Source: Circinella minor (Eukaryota > Mucoromycota > Mucoromycetes > Mucorales > Lichtheimiaceae). From it: DNA of 25,229 bases. Where the stretch lies: positions 1 to 25,229 of the forward strand of contig JAEPRB010000401.1 of assembly GCA_016758965.1 (NCBI GenBank). Reading direction: 5' to 3'. Below the pieces are notes generated by a model. The model did no database searches. It saw only the letters and a program-made list of their open reading frames with translations, and was not told the DNA's origin. The translations under genes and the position numbers were made by a program. Shown one piece after another: positions 9,918 to 22,000 of this stretch (position 1 is its first letter; each line of letters starts with the position of its first letter).

Positions 9918-12900
9918 ATGATCAACGAACCTTTATATGCTTCAAATAATAACCATCCTTCTTGCAATGTACAGCAACAAAAAAGTCCCGCCATTTCAAT
10001 AATTTCACCTGTTGCTTCGATATCATCCGATCATCAACAACATCATCTTCATATATCAACACCACCACCCCTTTATCAGACATATCATCAAGATTTATCA
10101 TGTGAATCCATAGATACAAAAAGTAATATATCCATGAAAACAACATCAACGATGTTATCCAGTAATCAACATAATGAAGATTCAGATAATGTATCCTTGA
10201 CAAATACTACAACAAGTAGTGCAACCATGACAACCTATACCACTGCTGCCCATGCAATATCATCTACATCATCTCTTTCTTTGGGAACTTTACAACCTCA
10301 AGCAAGATATAGTACATTATCATTAGTCAATGATGATATAGTTCAACAGCAACAACAACAAAAACGATTACGTCAACGTAAAGCTGAAATTTCGGCTGCA
10401 ACAGCTTCTCTAATGATGGCAGCTGCAAAAGCATCCAAAAAACGTAATAATACAATTTCATCTCATCTTCCTCGTCCAACAGTTAAAAGTAATAATGGTA
10501 ACAACAGTGGCCATAGTCTTAAATTAACTTCCGATCACCATGACGACCATCAACGACAAGAACAATGTCATTCAATACAACAACAACAATCAGGAGTCAT
10601 TGTACTTGGTAAAGAATTAATTCATCGTGTTGATAGTCGTACCATTCAAATGATCGTTGATCGTACATTATTACTTGCCAACACCAATAACAACCTTAAT
10701 AAATATATGAATAATAATAATATTGATGATGATGATGATCAAATTGAAAGAACCTTATCCTCCTCATTATTATCAACTCAGGATCTGAATAATCCATTAC
10801 CACCATCCTATTATTCATTCAATACAACACATGGAGATATGAAAATGAACGTTATTGTAGAAAAAGAAAAAAACCAAGAAAATATTTCAGATGATTTAAC
10901 TATTATTGAATCCAATATAAATATAAACAAACCCGAAATACCAAAAACAACAACAGCAACTTCAACCACATTAACAGAACGGCACTTACGCAGGCGTCAA
11001 GGAGCTATTCAAGAACTATTGGATACAGAAGTTAGTTATTGTAAAGATCTTAGTCATCTTGTTAACGTAAGTTTACTTTTAAAATTCTGTGTAAAGTTTT
11101 TTTTTTATACTTAATGTTTTTTTTTTTACATGTTGCTTTTTCATTTTGTTGTATTAGCATTTTTTCCGTGGCATTGCTGAAATCACAAGTATACCCGATC
11201 GTTTCAAGGAACGTTTATTCCGTAATTGTACTGAAGTATTATCGTTCCAAACTCAATTTTCGGAAGCTTTATTATCTTCAAGTAGAATGGAACAAGATCC
11301 AGACACTCATGTTGATGAACGATTAACACGTATTGCACGTCAATTTTGCGAATCGGTAATAAGGGGAAATAAAAATTATATATATATTTCGGATATATTT
11401 ATAAACAAGATGACTGAACCCTCTTCCTCTCCCCCCCCCCTTTTTTTTTTTTTAATAGGCCGGGAAATTTGATGTTTATATTGATTATTGTATATACCAA
11501 GACAAGGCTACTGAAATTCATAAAGAATTAATGACGAATAATATTACATATCAACATACTTTAGATAAATTGAACAAATTTAAACGAGCTACAGATGATA
11601 TGAATGGACGACGGATGTTTGAAGATTATATGATTATGGTAATGTAAATCAAAAAAAAAAAAAAAAAAAAAAAAAGATCGACCGCAAACAAGAACTTAAT
11701 ATTAGATATCCTATTTTCATGTTTTCTGATCATTGAAATATTGTTATTAACTGGGATTCCATTTAATTGATTTAGCCGGTTCAACGACTCTTAAAATACA
11801 AATTAATTCTTGAATCCATGAGTAAAACAGTTCCAACAGATACAATGGAACATGAAGCTCTTATGATGGGATTAAATGTTATGCATCAAGTGGCTCTACG
11901 TCTTAATTCTGAAAAATCAAAATTGGAAGCCAGACGTAAAACCAAATTGTTCCTGAATAGACTTGATTCAGATTGGGTGAATGTATGTATTATATGATAT
12001 AATCTCTTTTTATATATTTAAGTGAGTGAACTTGTTTTTTTTTCTGTAAACTAATAATTTTATTACATCATAAAAATATTATGTTTAGGCTGCTTCAAAA
12101 CGTTTTTATGGTGTTCTTGGATCATGTGTATTAATTGGTACATTAGATATTCGAATCTTATCTGAAAGTACTAAAGTGAAACGTCTTGGTTGTGCATTAT
12201 TCAGTTCTTATATGATTATTGCTAAAGGAAAACGACATGATCGTTATGAACCACGTCATTGGTTTCCACTACGAAAATTTCAAGTACATGACCTCCCAAA
12301 TGAACACCGTATGTTGTGTTTTTTTATTTATTTATACTTCATCAACACCCATCTTAATTTTTGATTTTTTTATACTGACTCTGCAACCCTAGCCAGTCTT
12401 CCACATTCTTGGTTACTTTTCAGTGAGACCCAGTCTATTGAATTTTCAGCCATGTGTGAATCAGAAAAACAAATTTGGTTAGATAAATTACAAGGTGCTA
12501 TCAAAACATCCAAAGATGAATATGAAGAACAAAGTCAAAATTCGAGCACTACAGCTGTTGAAGAATTATTTGTATCTTCCATCAGTTTATCATCCACAAC
12601 AGCTACTTCATCATCTTCCATTATTAACAACAACAATAACAGCAATACAATGACAACACCTGGATACCCATATGATGCATCATCAACGACAAGTCTATGT
12701 AGTTATCTTTCAAGATCAGAATCTCAACAAGTACAAGTCAATTATAGTGGAAGTAGTATCACATTGGATCAACATGTTATAAATAATAATAATACTAGAC
12801 CGAGTACACCAAGAACCATTGTTTCTATAGATAGTACAACGGATGATTTATTATTAAATAATAATAATGTTCATGGAGGCAGCAGTGGCAATAATAATAA

Positions 12901-14202
12901 TAATATTATGAGCGGTGATTCACCTACTCATTATACATCTTCAGCTCAAAGTAGTAATGTGAATTCACCTGGCATGCGCTCGCAGGCGAGCATTAGTGAC
13001 TTTTGTGATTTTGTAACAAACACAGTAGCCGATTTTCGTTCTCAACGACGTCATCAACAATATAGTGTTCGAGCCATTGGTATTGATAATAAATTTGAAG
13101 ATGTATGTACAACCCCTATATTAACAGCAAGATCACAAGCACGAAATGATCGATCGAGTGGTATAGAAAATAGTAATCAAAGGAAACAACAACGAAGAAG
13201 TCGTATGGGTAAATCAGCATCTATGCTTGCATTCACCAGTATCAAGACAGATGAAGAAAATAATAATAGTCAACAATACCATCATTATAATCAACAACAA
13301 CAACAACAACAACAACAATATCATACTACTAGTAGAAGTAGTGTTGGACCTACACCTACAACTACTATATCATCACCTCAAGATATGTTTAAAAGTGCCG
13401 TACGTCGAAAAGCATCATTACCAAGTCGATTACGTATTTCTGAACCTATTGTCAACGACATACCCGTACGTCGACCTCCATCAACCCATAGTACTCATTC
13501 TGCCATGATTTCACAAAATCATCAACAACTTCCAGCATTGAATGGTTCAGTCAGAACAGATAGTATGATTTTTAGATTATCGCGTCGAGGATCACTTAAC
13601 AACAATAACAACACAACTATGCCGAATAAAAAAGTAGATGGAAGTACAACAAGTCTTCAATCCATGAACGGCATTAATTCCAGCACTATGAATAATAAAC
13701 TTCAAAATGTGAATAAGAATAATAATCCAGCAGCTCGATTACCACCTCAAGCTACACCTGGATTACCACGATCATTAAGTGCTGCAACGATGGGACTTGC
13801 TAGAACATCTTCTCGTTTTTTCGGTCGTATGGTTGAAAAATTAGGAACTATTGGTACACCTCGTCGTACAAGACGTAATGCTACAAATGCACATCAACAA
13901 CAAAATTCATTTATTCCTCCTTCTGGTGATACTTCATCTGTACCACCTACCATGAATTCATCCGACATAGCACAAAAACCACCAAAAAAGGTAAAATAAA
14001 ATAAAAAATCCCATTCACTTTTTTTAAATGGCTTGTTGAATTATTTATGAATTCATTCATTCTTTCTTTATTATTATAAATTTAGAGTAAACGACAACTA
14101 TCCAAAAAACCTCCACCTCTTATTATACCCGGATCACCTCTTGTTAGAACAAATAGCATTACTAGAAAAGATCGTTGTACTGAAAGACAATTTCAAAAAT
14201 AG
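9918..14202 (+). CDS. Dbl-family Rho guanine-nucleotide exchange factor (DH-PH), 1222 aa
   Basis: Loads Rho-type GTPases with GTP at the plasma membrane; which GTPase is not readable. Exons: 9918-11066, 11158-11355, 11459-11638, 11776-11982, 12089-12308, 12393-13990, 14086-14202. All introns are GT-AG and the frame is kept. The start is fixed by TAA directly before the ATG. Residues 1-350 are low-complexity (Ser/Thr/Gln/His/Asn). The DH domain is about 358-575: the first helix is QELLDTEVSYCKDLSHLVN, and the conserved helix PVQRLLKYKLILESM begins exon 4 at 510. The PH domain is about 580-690, ending in the amphipathic helix EKQIWLDKLQGAI. Residues 690-1222 are disordered, Asn/Gln/Ser-rich and basic, with a Q9 tract near 13285-13315 and several RRxS-like phosphosite candidates. 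It lacks the CH and PB1 domains of Cdc24, so it is a different GEF. It is followed in the same direction by the reductase gene. Confidence 0.92.
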
Positions 14203-14658
14203 TTGGCTTCCTCCCCCCCCCCTTTTTTTTTTCTTTCTAGCTAAATATTATTATTATTATTATTATTATATATCTTATTCTTATTCTTCTTCTCTCCACG
14301 CCGACATCCAATGACGTGAATATCATATATATTTTAAACTTTGTTTCGGAATGATAAATTTATAATATTTTATATATAAAAAACAAAAAGGAAATCTTGT
14401 GTCATCCATTGATTATTTATTGTTTATTTGACATAATTTTTAAGGAACAATGTTTAAACAAGGCCGATCAATTTTATTTTTTTTGGCAGTACAAAAAAAA
14501 AAAGGGGGGAGAGAGAGGAGGATATAGTCCAATCAATTTAAAGTAAATTGTAGACAATGAAATTAAACTTACACCATAGCATATAAAAAGCATAAAAAAA
14601 AGCATATATGCAATTCTTTATCTTTATTATTATTATTTAACACAAGAAAACAAACAAA
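14203..14658. other. 3' region of RhoGEF gene and promoter of reductase gene
   Basis: Starts with a C10-T10 compound tract (14213-14231), then an ATT trinucleotide run at about 14246-14270 and mixed AT-rich DNA. A purine block AAAGGGGGGAGAGAGAGGAGG lies near 14501-14520. The reductase ATG has an A-rich context (GAAAACAAACAAA before ATG), typical of fungal starts. No gene seen. Confidence 0.5.
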
Positions 14659-15838
14659 ATGTATATTCCCTATCTAACATTTATAAATGTTTTACTAAGT
14701 GTTTCAGCCTTATTAGGCTGTTTTTTGGTTATTTTTCGAGAATCTAAACCAGAAACGCGTATGGGATATTCGAAATTTGCACCACAAGATGAATCTATTT
14801 TAAAGGTAAAGTATATAATGTATATATCGATATCCATACACATACATATATGTTACTGTATTAATGTAATAGTATAATAAATGATATAATAATTCAATCC
14901 TAGATTTCATCAAGATTCGGCATGCTATTAATTTATTCACCTTCAAGTTTATTATCCTTTTTAGCCATCTTATCATTACCTACACGTCAACATTCAAATT
15001 GGATCGCATTGATGTTTTTATTTCATTATATGAAAAGACTTTATGTAAGTAATTAAAAAAAAAAGTTATTGTATATTGTATTATTGTCAGCATCCAAGTA
15101 AAAAAAAAAAACAGAAAAATGTGTTCTATAGTAAACTTGAATATATATTTAATAATTTTTGAAAATGATTCTATAACATACGTAGGAAATTGGTTTTGTT
15201 CATAAATATTCTGGATCTACTGCTGTACGAGACACGTGTTTGATTTCAACTGCTTATATTGGATTAACTGTTATTTTTATTTATCTTGCTACTCAAGTAC
15301 CCTTCTCCATGATTGATAAAGGTCAAATACGTTTTGGTACCCTTTTATTCTTTATGGGTGAAATCATTAATTTTTATCATCATTATATTTTATCTAATTT
15401 GAGAAAATCAAATCATGATTCAGGATATAAGGTAAAGTAAAATAAATAGTTTAATTTTCTTTGTTTGCTATGGATTGGAAGTTTTAATATACATAGTATA
15501 TATATTACATATACAGATTCCAAAAGGCGGATTATTTAAATTTGTTTGGTGTCCACATTATGTAAGTATATAATAGTAGAAAACCCCCCCTCAAAATACG
15601 TTACATTAATACAATACGATATTAATCTGTTTTTTTATATCAATTACGTATGTAATAGCTTGGAGAAATAATAACTCTTTGTGGATTATCTATTGTAACG
15701 CAAAATATGTTAACATTTCCGTTTCTTATTTCATGTATTATTTATTTAAGTCTTCGTGCACTTAATACCAAATCATGGTATGAGAATCGATTTCCTGAAG
15801 CTTCATTAAGAGCTGCATTAATTCCTGGACTCTTTTAA
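14659..15838 (+). CDS. Steroid 5-alpha-reductase family membrane enoyl reductase, 252 aa
   Basis: Family members use NADPH to reduce a double bond conjugated to a carbonyl in steroids, polyprenols or very-long-chain enoyl-CoA, in the ER membrane; the substrate here is unknown. Exons: 14659-14805, 14904-15044, 15186-15431, 15517-15561, 15659-15838, all GT-AG and phase 0. Visible signatures: HYMKRLYEIGFVHKYSG at residues 89-105, YKIPKGGLFKFVWCPHYLGE at 177-196, and the C-terminal RALNTKSWYENRFPE...RAALIPGLF at 226-252. Hydrophobic segments at about 5-25, 54-70, 115-135, 150-168 and 205-225 fit a polytopic protein of normal family length. The IPKGGLF motif resembles the DET2/SRD5A branch more than Tsc13. 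Oddity: the His usually just before the WY is Lys232-Ser here. It could be a sterol, trisporoid or prenol enzyme; none of these is shown. Confidence 0.87.
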
Positions 15839-16187
15839 TAAGTTCTTCCCCTTTACTACTATCCCCAAAAACACATATTTTATCATCTTGTTATAAAAAA
15901 AATAAAAATAAAAGAAATGTTTTTATGAGAGATAATTATTACAAAAAAATAAAATAAAAATGATGATGATGATGGAGGAGAAAGAGATGGGTGTATTGTA
16001 TATAGTGATGTGAAATTATTTTTTTTAGGTGAGTGATTGTAAAATTTATGTTAAATGCTAAAAAAAAATGATGATAATGTATATGTATATGTATATACAT
16101 ATATATATATATAAATGTGTATTATAATTATACTATTAAATGTGTATCTGATTGTATATAATTTTTTGTTGGTTGTAATTTTGTAAT
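15839..16187. other. Convergent 3' intergenic region
   Basis: 349 bp between the stops of two convergent genes. AATAAA-like hexamers lie at about 15899-15911, a possible polyadenylation signal for the reductase gene. There is an ATG/GAT trinucleotide run at 15959-15973 and a TATATG/TA microsatellite at about 16078-16115. No gene. Confidence 0.55.
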
Positions 16188-18359
16188 TTAATCTGATGAA
16201 CGATTTTGTCGACGTCGATGATTAGGATCATCATTACTTACAGAAGCAGTAACAGAGGAACCAATAGCTGCTGCTATGGCTGCAGTAATACCAATAGTTG
16301 TATAAGATAATCGTTGTGGAGCTGTTAATACAGAAGCCAATGATCGTCTTAATGCATGTTCAACAGGACCACGTAAAAATATATAAAAAATAACCCAATA
16401 GATTGCACCTTTATATGCAAAAGATAAACGAAATATACGTCTTGTTAATCGAATAAATCGATGTTCTATACGTTGTAATTGCATTCGTATAGGTGCAAGT
16501 GCATAAGCTGATTGTGGTACATCAGGTGGTAATAAATGTGGAAAATGAGGGGTATGTTGTTGATATTGTTGTTGTTGTTGTTGATCGATTTGAATCATAT
16601 CTTCCCCTTCATCTTCTAATAACATATATATTCTTTCATCTTCTTGTTCTGATTGTTGTTCTTGTAATAAATTTAATCGATCCATTAATGCAAATCCATT
16701 AATACCTTCATCATTATTTATTGTAAATATAGATCGTCGTCGTTGTCTCTGTTGTTGTTCTTGTTGTTGGAATGAATATCGTCCACCCATAAATGATGTT
16801 AAAAATGTTGCTCCCATATGAAGTCCAGTCCAAGAATAAAATGGATTATTGTTATTCCTAGAAGATGATGATGATGATGATATGGATAACCATAATGATT
16901 GTGATAATTCAGATGGAATAGTAGGTGGTGGTGGAGAATTAACGCCTAATGGAGTAAGATAACCAGGAGTTGCATATCTACTTTGAGCATCATAATAAGA
17001 ACTTTGATCCGAAAAAGATAATGTTTCATTGGCATCAAAGAATTCATCGGATGAAATAGATGTACTACGTGATATCCGTGTAAACGTTTGTACTTGATCA
17101 TCAACAATTGGAACCACTTGATCTTCTTTTTCTTCTTCTTCTTCTTCCATAGGAATACCCATACCATATTTTTGTAATGTTGGATCTGTTTCAAAACTCC
17201 ATTGATAATCATCACATCCACCTAAATCTGTTTATTATGTATATAAAAGTCAGTTAAAAAAAAAAAACTATATTTCCCTTCCTCTGGACAAACAATTTAA
17301 ATCATTTTTCTTTTTTTATACCTGATAATAAATTTTCTTTGGAAATAATTTCTAAAACTTCTTGAGATTTAGGAAAACTTATCCTACTTCTTGCTTCATC
17401 ACTTAATATATATTTCACCATTTGCCATATTCCTTGATACATCCATCCAAAATTCATTACATAAATAGATCCAATAAATCCAGGAAAACGATTATCCATT
17501 AAATCCATTATAGTTCTCACTAAATGGGCATCCTATTATATATATATTAGTTTTATTTTAATTATATTTCCCAATACCCCCCCAAAACCACACTATTTAA
17601 AAGTAGAATAATAATAATAGACTTACAATAGGAATAAATGGAGCTTTACCAATATCAATAATAACTGCAATTTGAGATACAAGAGAATAAGATTTTTTCT
17701 TATCATTCATTTGATTCTTTCGATTATCCCATGTGATATCCAACATGATTTTTCTAACCATTTCCATCACAAGACAAGCATAAGGTCGTATGAAATCTGT
17801 AAGACTTTTCGATTTATCTTGAAACTGCGGAAAATAACGCATTTGGACTATAGCAACCGGTCGACCTAATTTATCTTGTTTATGAAAAAAAGCAAATCCT
17901 CCACTATCAAAAAATTCACTAGCCACTGATTCATATGTCATACGAGGTACTCCTAGTTCTTGTCGCCATCGTATCGTATCCAATAATTTTTCATGCGCTT
18001 TTGTTTCATCAAATTCACTATCACGAAGAAATCGAAATATTGTCACTATATATATATATATATATATGTTTGTTGTTAATATAATAATAATAGTGATTGA
18101 AGTATATATAACGAAAAAAAAAAAAAAAGTTATTCTAATATCGTTTGTTCCGTCTCTTCACACCCTCTTTATTTTTCCAAAATTGATTTCAATTACCATC
18201 GTCATTTAGATAAGTTTTAGCATCGTGTAAATCCAATGTTGAAAAACCAAGTAACTCAACGTCTCTTTTTAATCGTTCCGTTAATTGTATTATATCTTGT
18301 TCATGTTGCGTATACTGAGAATCAAGTAATACTGCTCTTTCTCGTAAAATCTTTAGCAT
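16188..18359 (-). CDS. CRAL-TRIO (Sec14-like) lipid-transfer domain protein, 608 aa
   Basis: Likely binds or transfers phospholipids or other hydrophobic ligands at membranes. Exons: 18359-18197, 18045-17627, 17532-17322, 17221-16188, all GT-AG, and the joins restore DDVTIFRFLRD, FIPIDAHLV and LLSGGCDDY. Residues 45-95 are the CRAL-TRIO N-terminal helical part (TIFRFLRDSEFDETKAHEKL). About 100-275 is the lipid-binding fold (KLGRPVAIVQMRYF, AVIIDIGKAPF, FPGFIGSIYVMNFGWMYQGIW). Residues 285-530 are low-complexity with Glu- and Gln-runs. Two hydrophobic segments near 537-548 (YWVIFYIFL) and 571-590 (TTIGITAAIAAAIGSSV) may anchor the C-terminus in or against a membrane, which plain Sec14 lacks. 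The start ATG at 18359 is the best available but upstream AT-rich DNA leaves it slightly uncertain. It is convergent with the reductase gene and in tandem with cdc24. Confidence 0.88.
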
Positions 18360-18766
18360 GAATGCCAAAGTTCTTTTTTTTATTATTTTATTATTTTTAT
18401 TTTATTTAATTTTATATAAAAAAAAAAAAAAGTGGAAAAAAAAGAGAGAAAACGTGTGGAGTAAAGAAGAGATTCACTCGGAAGGAGGGAAAAAGTTTAA
18501 TATCAAAATGCAAAAGCACACAGACAAACCCCCACCCCCCCAAATAATAACAAGTTTTGACTGTAATCCAATTTTGGAAATATTTGCGGAAAATATGTTG
18601 TCGACTTTTTTTGTTTACCTTTTTTCATTTAATTAATAAAAACACGTGTTTCTATGTAAATATATAATGAGGTTTATTATTATTAAATATTGAATCCAAA
18701 GTTTTAAATTGTTTTTTTATTATTGTTATTATTATTTCAAAAAGAAAGAAGAAAAAAAAAAGGGTG

Positions 18767-18798
<32 letters not shown>

Positions 18799-19069
18799 AA
18801 GAATGAATAAATAAAAAGTTTTTTGTTGTTTGAATGATAATAAAAAAAACGAGTGAATGTTGACTATGAAATGTTTCTTGATTTTTTTTTTTAGTTATCG
18901 TTATTGTTATTGTTGTTGTTTGAATGGATTGATTGATTTTTGGTGTACATGCTAAAGATATGAAAAAAAAAAAGAAAATGAATGGGATGGGATGAAAAAA
19001 AAAAGTGTTTGGTATATGAGAAAAGGAAAAAGAAAGAGGGGAAAATGATACATTGAAAAATAAATAAAG
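18360..19069. other. Intergenic region between cdc24 and the CRAL-TRIO gene
   Basis: 710 bp: 3' flank of cdc24 and 5' flank of the CRAL-TRIO gene, both read on the minus strand. It holds a (GA)14 microsatellite, several A-runs of about 8-14, a C5-A-C7 tract at 18529-18541, and TTATTATTA runs that would read as UAAUAAUAA in the minus-strand transcript. The 92- and 63-codon open frames are low-complexity and not credible. Confidence 0.55.
18767..18794 (+). repeat. (GA)14 microsatellite
   Basis: Fourteen uninterrupted GA dinucleotides in the cdc24 to CRAL-TRIO intergenic region, followed by AAAG. Confidence 0.95.
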
Positions 19070-22000
19070 TTATCTGGTACAACCATTGATAAGGGTAGGA
19101 GGTGTTGTTGTTGGTGTTGTTGTATTAGTAGTTGAACAAGAAGTTGGTTTCATCATTTGTGTTGTTGTCATGACAGCAAAAAAATTAACTGTATTTGAAA
19201 CACCACGACTTTCAAATCCCATTTGAACATCTTCTGTTGAACTAATGGTAATTAAATCACCATCTTCATCTTGATATTTAAGTCCAACAAGTATATCCAT
19301 ATCACCCATATAAACACGAATTTTTCGATCAATTCGATCTAATAATTCATCAAACGTAATATCTAAAGGAACCACAATAACATAAATATCATCCATGTAA
19401 TTTAATTTAATCTTAACATTGGCAACTGGAGGTATTGTAGATGGTGGTACTAAAATAGAATTATAGTCTTCATTTTGTTCTTGTTGTTCATATGGATACC
19501 CTGCACTAAGTCGATCTCTTTGTTGCTGTTGTTGTTGTTGTTGATGATAATAAAGCGTTCTTGAATTAATAGGCAATGGTACATCTTTTGTATCTTCAAA
19601 TGGTATTTGTTGATGAATATTTGGACTGCTCTGAGATCGCATTCGAGTTGTATTGCTTGTTGTGTTATTATTATTACTAGGTAAAAATGGATAAGAATCG
19701 TCATCGGTTGAAGAAGTAGGAGGTATGCCAATGACTTCACTACTATTCAAGATAGAACGTCCTATCATTTCACTTGCATCATATCGACGTTGTTGTGATT
19801 GTTGCCACATCGTACTTGAGCCAGAGCTACTACTCGTAGATGCTCTTGTAGATGCAGAAGGTGAAGATGGGTATGAATTGGTAAGTGGTGAAGATGGATA
19901 TGAATTAGGAGGTGAATAAGATCCTGAATTTGTTGTTGTATCGATACCTGAATCACGAGGAAGCGGAGGTAATGTCATTCCTGGCATAGTTGGATGTTGA
20001 TTCGATGTCGATATGGTATTATTATTATTATTATTCGTCTCATTGTTATTATTATGACCATAATAATTTGATCCAAGTGATACAGAATTTTGTGATTTAC
20101 TATGTGAATGACGTTGATGTTGCTGTTGTTGAACATGATTCGTGTTATTTTGAGAGTGACCATAAAATTCACTATCTTCTTCATCACTTGAATGCATTAA
20201 TTCATCATAAACATCATCATTCTCATCATCTTCTTCTTCATCATCTTCAATATCACTGTCAAGAACTTTTCTTCCTTCTCCATATTTCATACCAGAAAGG
20301 GATCTAGATTTTAAAGTTTGTTGCTGTTGTTGTTGTTGAATAGATGTTGCTGTTGTGGAAACAAAATTGGTTGTAGATGATGATTGTTGTTGATGTTTCG
20401 AAACGGATGCTTCAGCAGCTGCTCGACTTTCACGAGAAAGTCTTTTTTCATTTTGAATAAGTTTACTGAATGCAGCTTCCCATTGTCGAAGTTGTTCACC
20501 GTTTCGACATTTTAGAATAAATGATTTAAGATTAAATGATTGAATACTGTGGGGCTTTGGATCTCGTTCTGACCAATAAATACGTAATGACCATAAACCT
20601 ATATAATTTTTTCAATACCAAAATAAATAAACAAATGAGTTATATAATATCAATTTGTCAGCAATAACAACATCATGTCTTTTTTTTTTTTTTACCTGCT
20701 TGACTAACATCTGTCACTTGAACAAGTTGTGATATGAAAATACGTCCTTTCACATTCAAACCACCTCCATTATTTTCCTTATTATTATTACTACTATTCG
20801 ATAATGATTTCTTTTTCTTGGTGACAGAAGAAATTGACTTTTTTCCATTATGATGATGATTATTTGCTTGATGACCGGTAGTATCTTTTTCATCTGTACA
20901 AATAAACACCGATTTTTCGAATAAATACATCAACACTTGATAATCCACATCGTTACGATAGAGAACAAATCGTTCGTGCAACAATAAACATCCATAAGAA
21001 GGAATGGCTCCTTTCCAAGATTGATCCAAGATCCGACTTAATAAATCTTCTACATACACCATATTTTCTTGTCTTCGTTTTGTTTCATTTACTTTACTTG
21101 TCACGCGTTGAATAGCTTCTAATCCCATTTTCATTTCATGATAATAAGTCCAATCTTCAGGAGTCGATTTGACCAATTCTTTTAAAATCAATGGATATTT
21201 ACATACACGTTGCACGGGCTTGATCAACATGGAAGGTAATTCATAGGAAGGGGACATGATATCGGCTAATTTTTGTAATTTATTGGATTCTTGAATCACG
21301 AGTGTTTGTGCTGTTTGGAAATTGGCACAAAAAGGTTCATAAACAGAAAAAGCATCTTCTAATTGAACAAAAAGACTACCAAATCGTTGTTCTTGAGGTG
21401 GACGATCCGCATTATCTTCAGCATGAATTAAAAAACGTCGTTGAAAATCCAAAAGAGCGTTTAAATTGCCAAAAAGTTGATGTAATGTATCAGGTGCAAG
21501 TACTTTTTGTGCGTGTGCTTCTCGCATATAATACTTTATATATATATATATAAAAAGATGTTAGTTTTGCATGAATGTATAAACTAAAGCCCCCCCCTCC
21601 CAATTTTAATATATTTACCTGAAGTGATTCAAGATCTTGTACATATTTACGTTCTGTTTCTAAAAGTTCAATAACGACTTTACTACGCGTATCTTTGGGT
21701 GTATTTGTACTTGAATGACGACGATGTAGATGTTTTTTAATGGAAATGATACCATTTATTTCAAGTAATTCAAGAATTTTTCTTACTGTATTAACTACCT
21801 ATTAAAAAAAATTTATTAATATATATAATTTGACAGCTCTTTTTTTTTTTTTTTTTTTTTTACCTTGACAAAACCATTTGTATCATCTTGAAATAAATCA
21901 GATACAGTAAAAAGATTTTCTTGATCTAAACCAAGATGATCTCTACATGCAATACTGAAATGATAAACATATGCTTTTGATTTCATTTTTTGACTGATAT

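Noticed and set aside
13227..13508. 93-codon plus-strand frame rich in Ile/Asn
   Set aside because: It is a frame shadow of the CAA/AAT repeats in exon 6 of the RhoGEF gene.
18358..18636. 92-codon plus-strand frame
   Set aside because: It opens at the antisense of the CRAL-TRIO start codon and runs through homopolymers; composition is not protein-like.
19450..20307. Several 62-105-codon frames on both strands across the low-complexity region
   Set aside because: All overlap the long Cdc24 exon 4 in other frames and consist of repeat-coded Ile, Asn, His and Val runs.
21816..21863. Lysine-rich tail extending Cdc24 exon 1
   Set aside because: It is intron read-through: AAG/GTAAAA is a good donor, and splicing to 21798 restores the conserved end of the CH domain.
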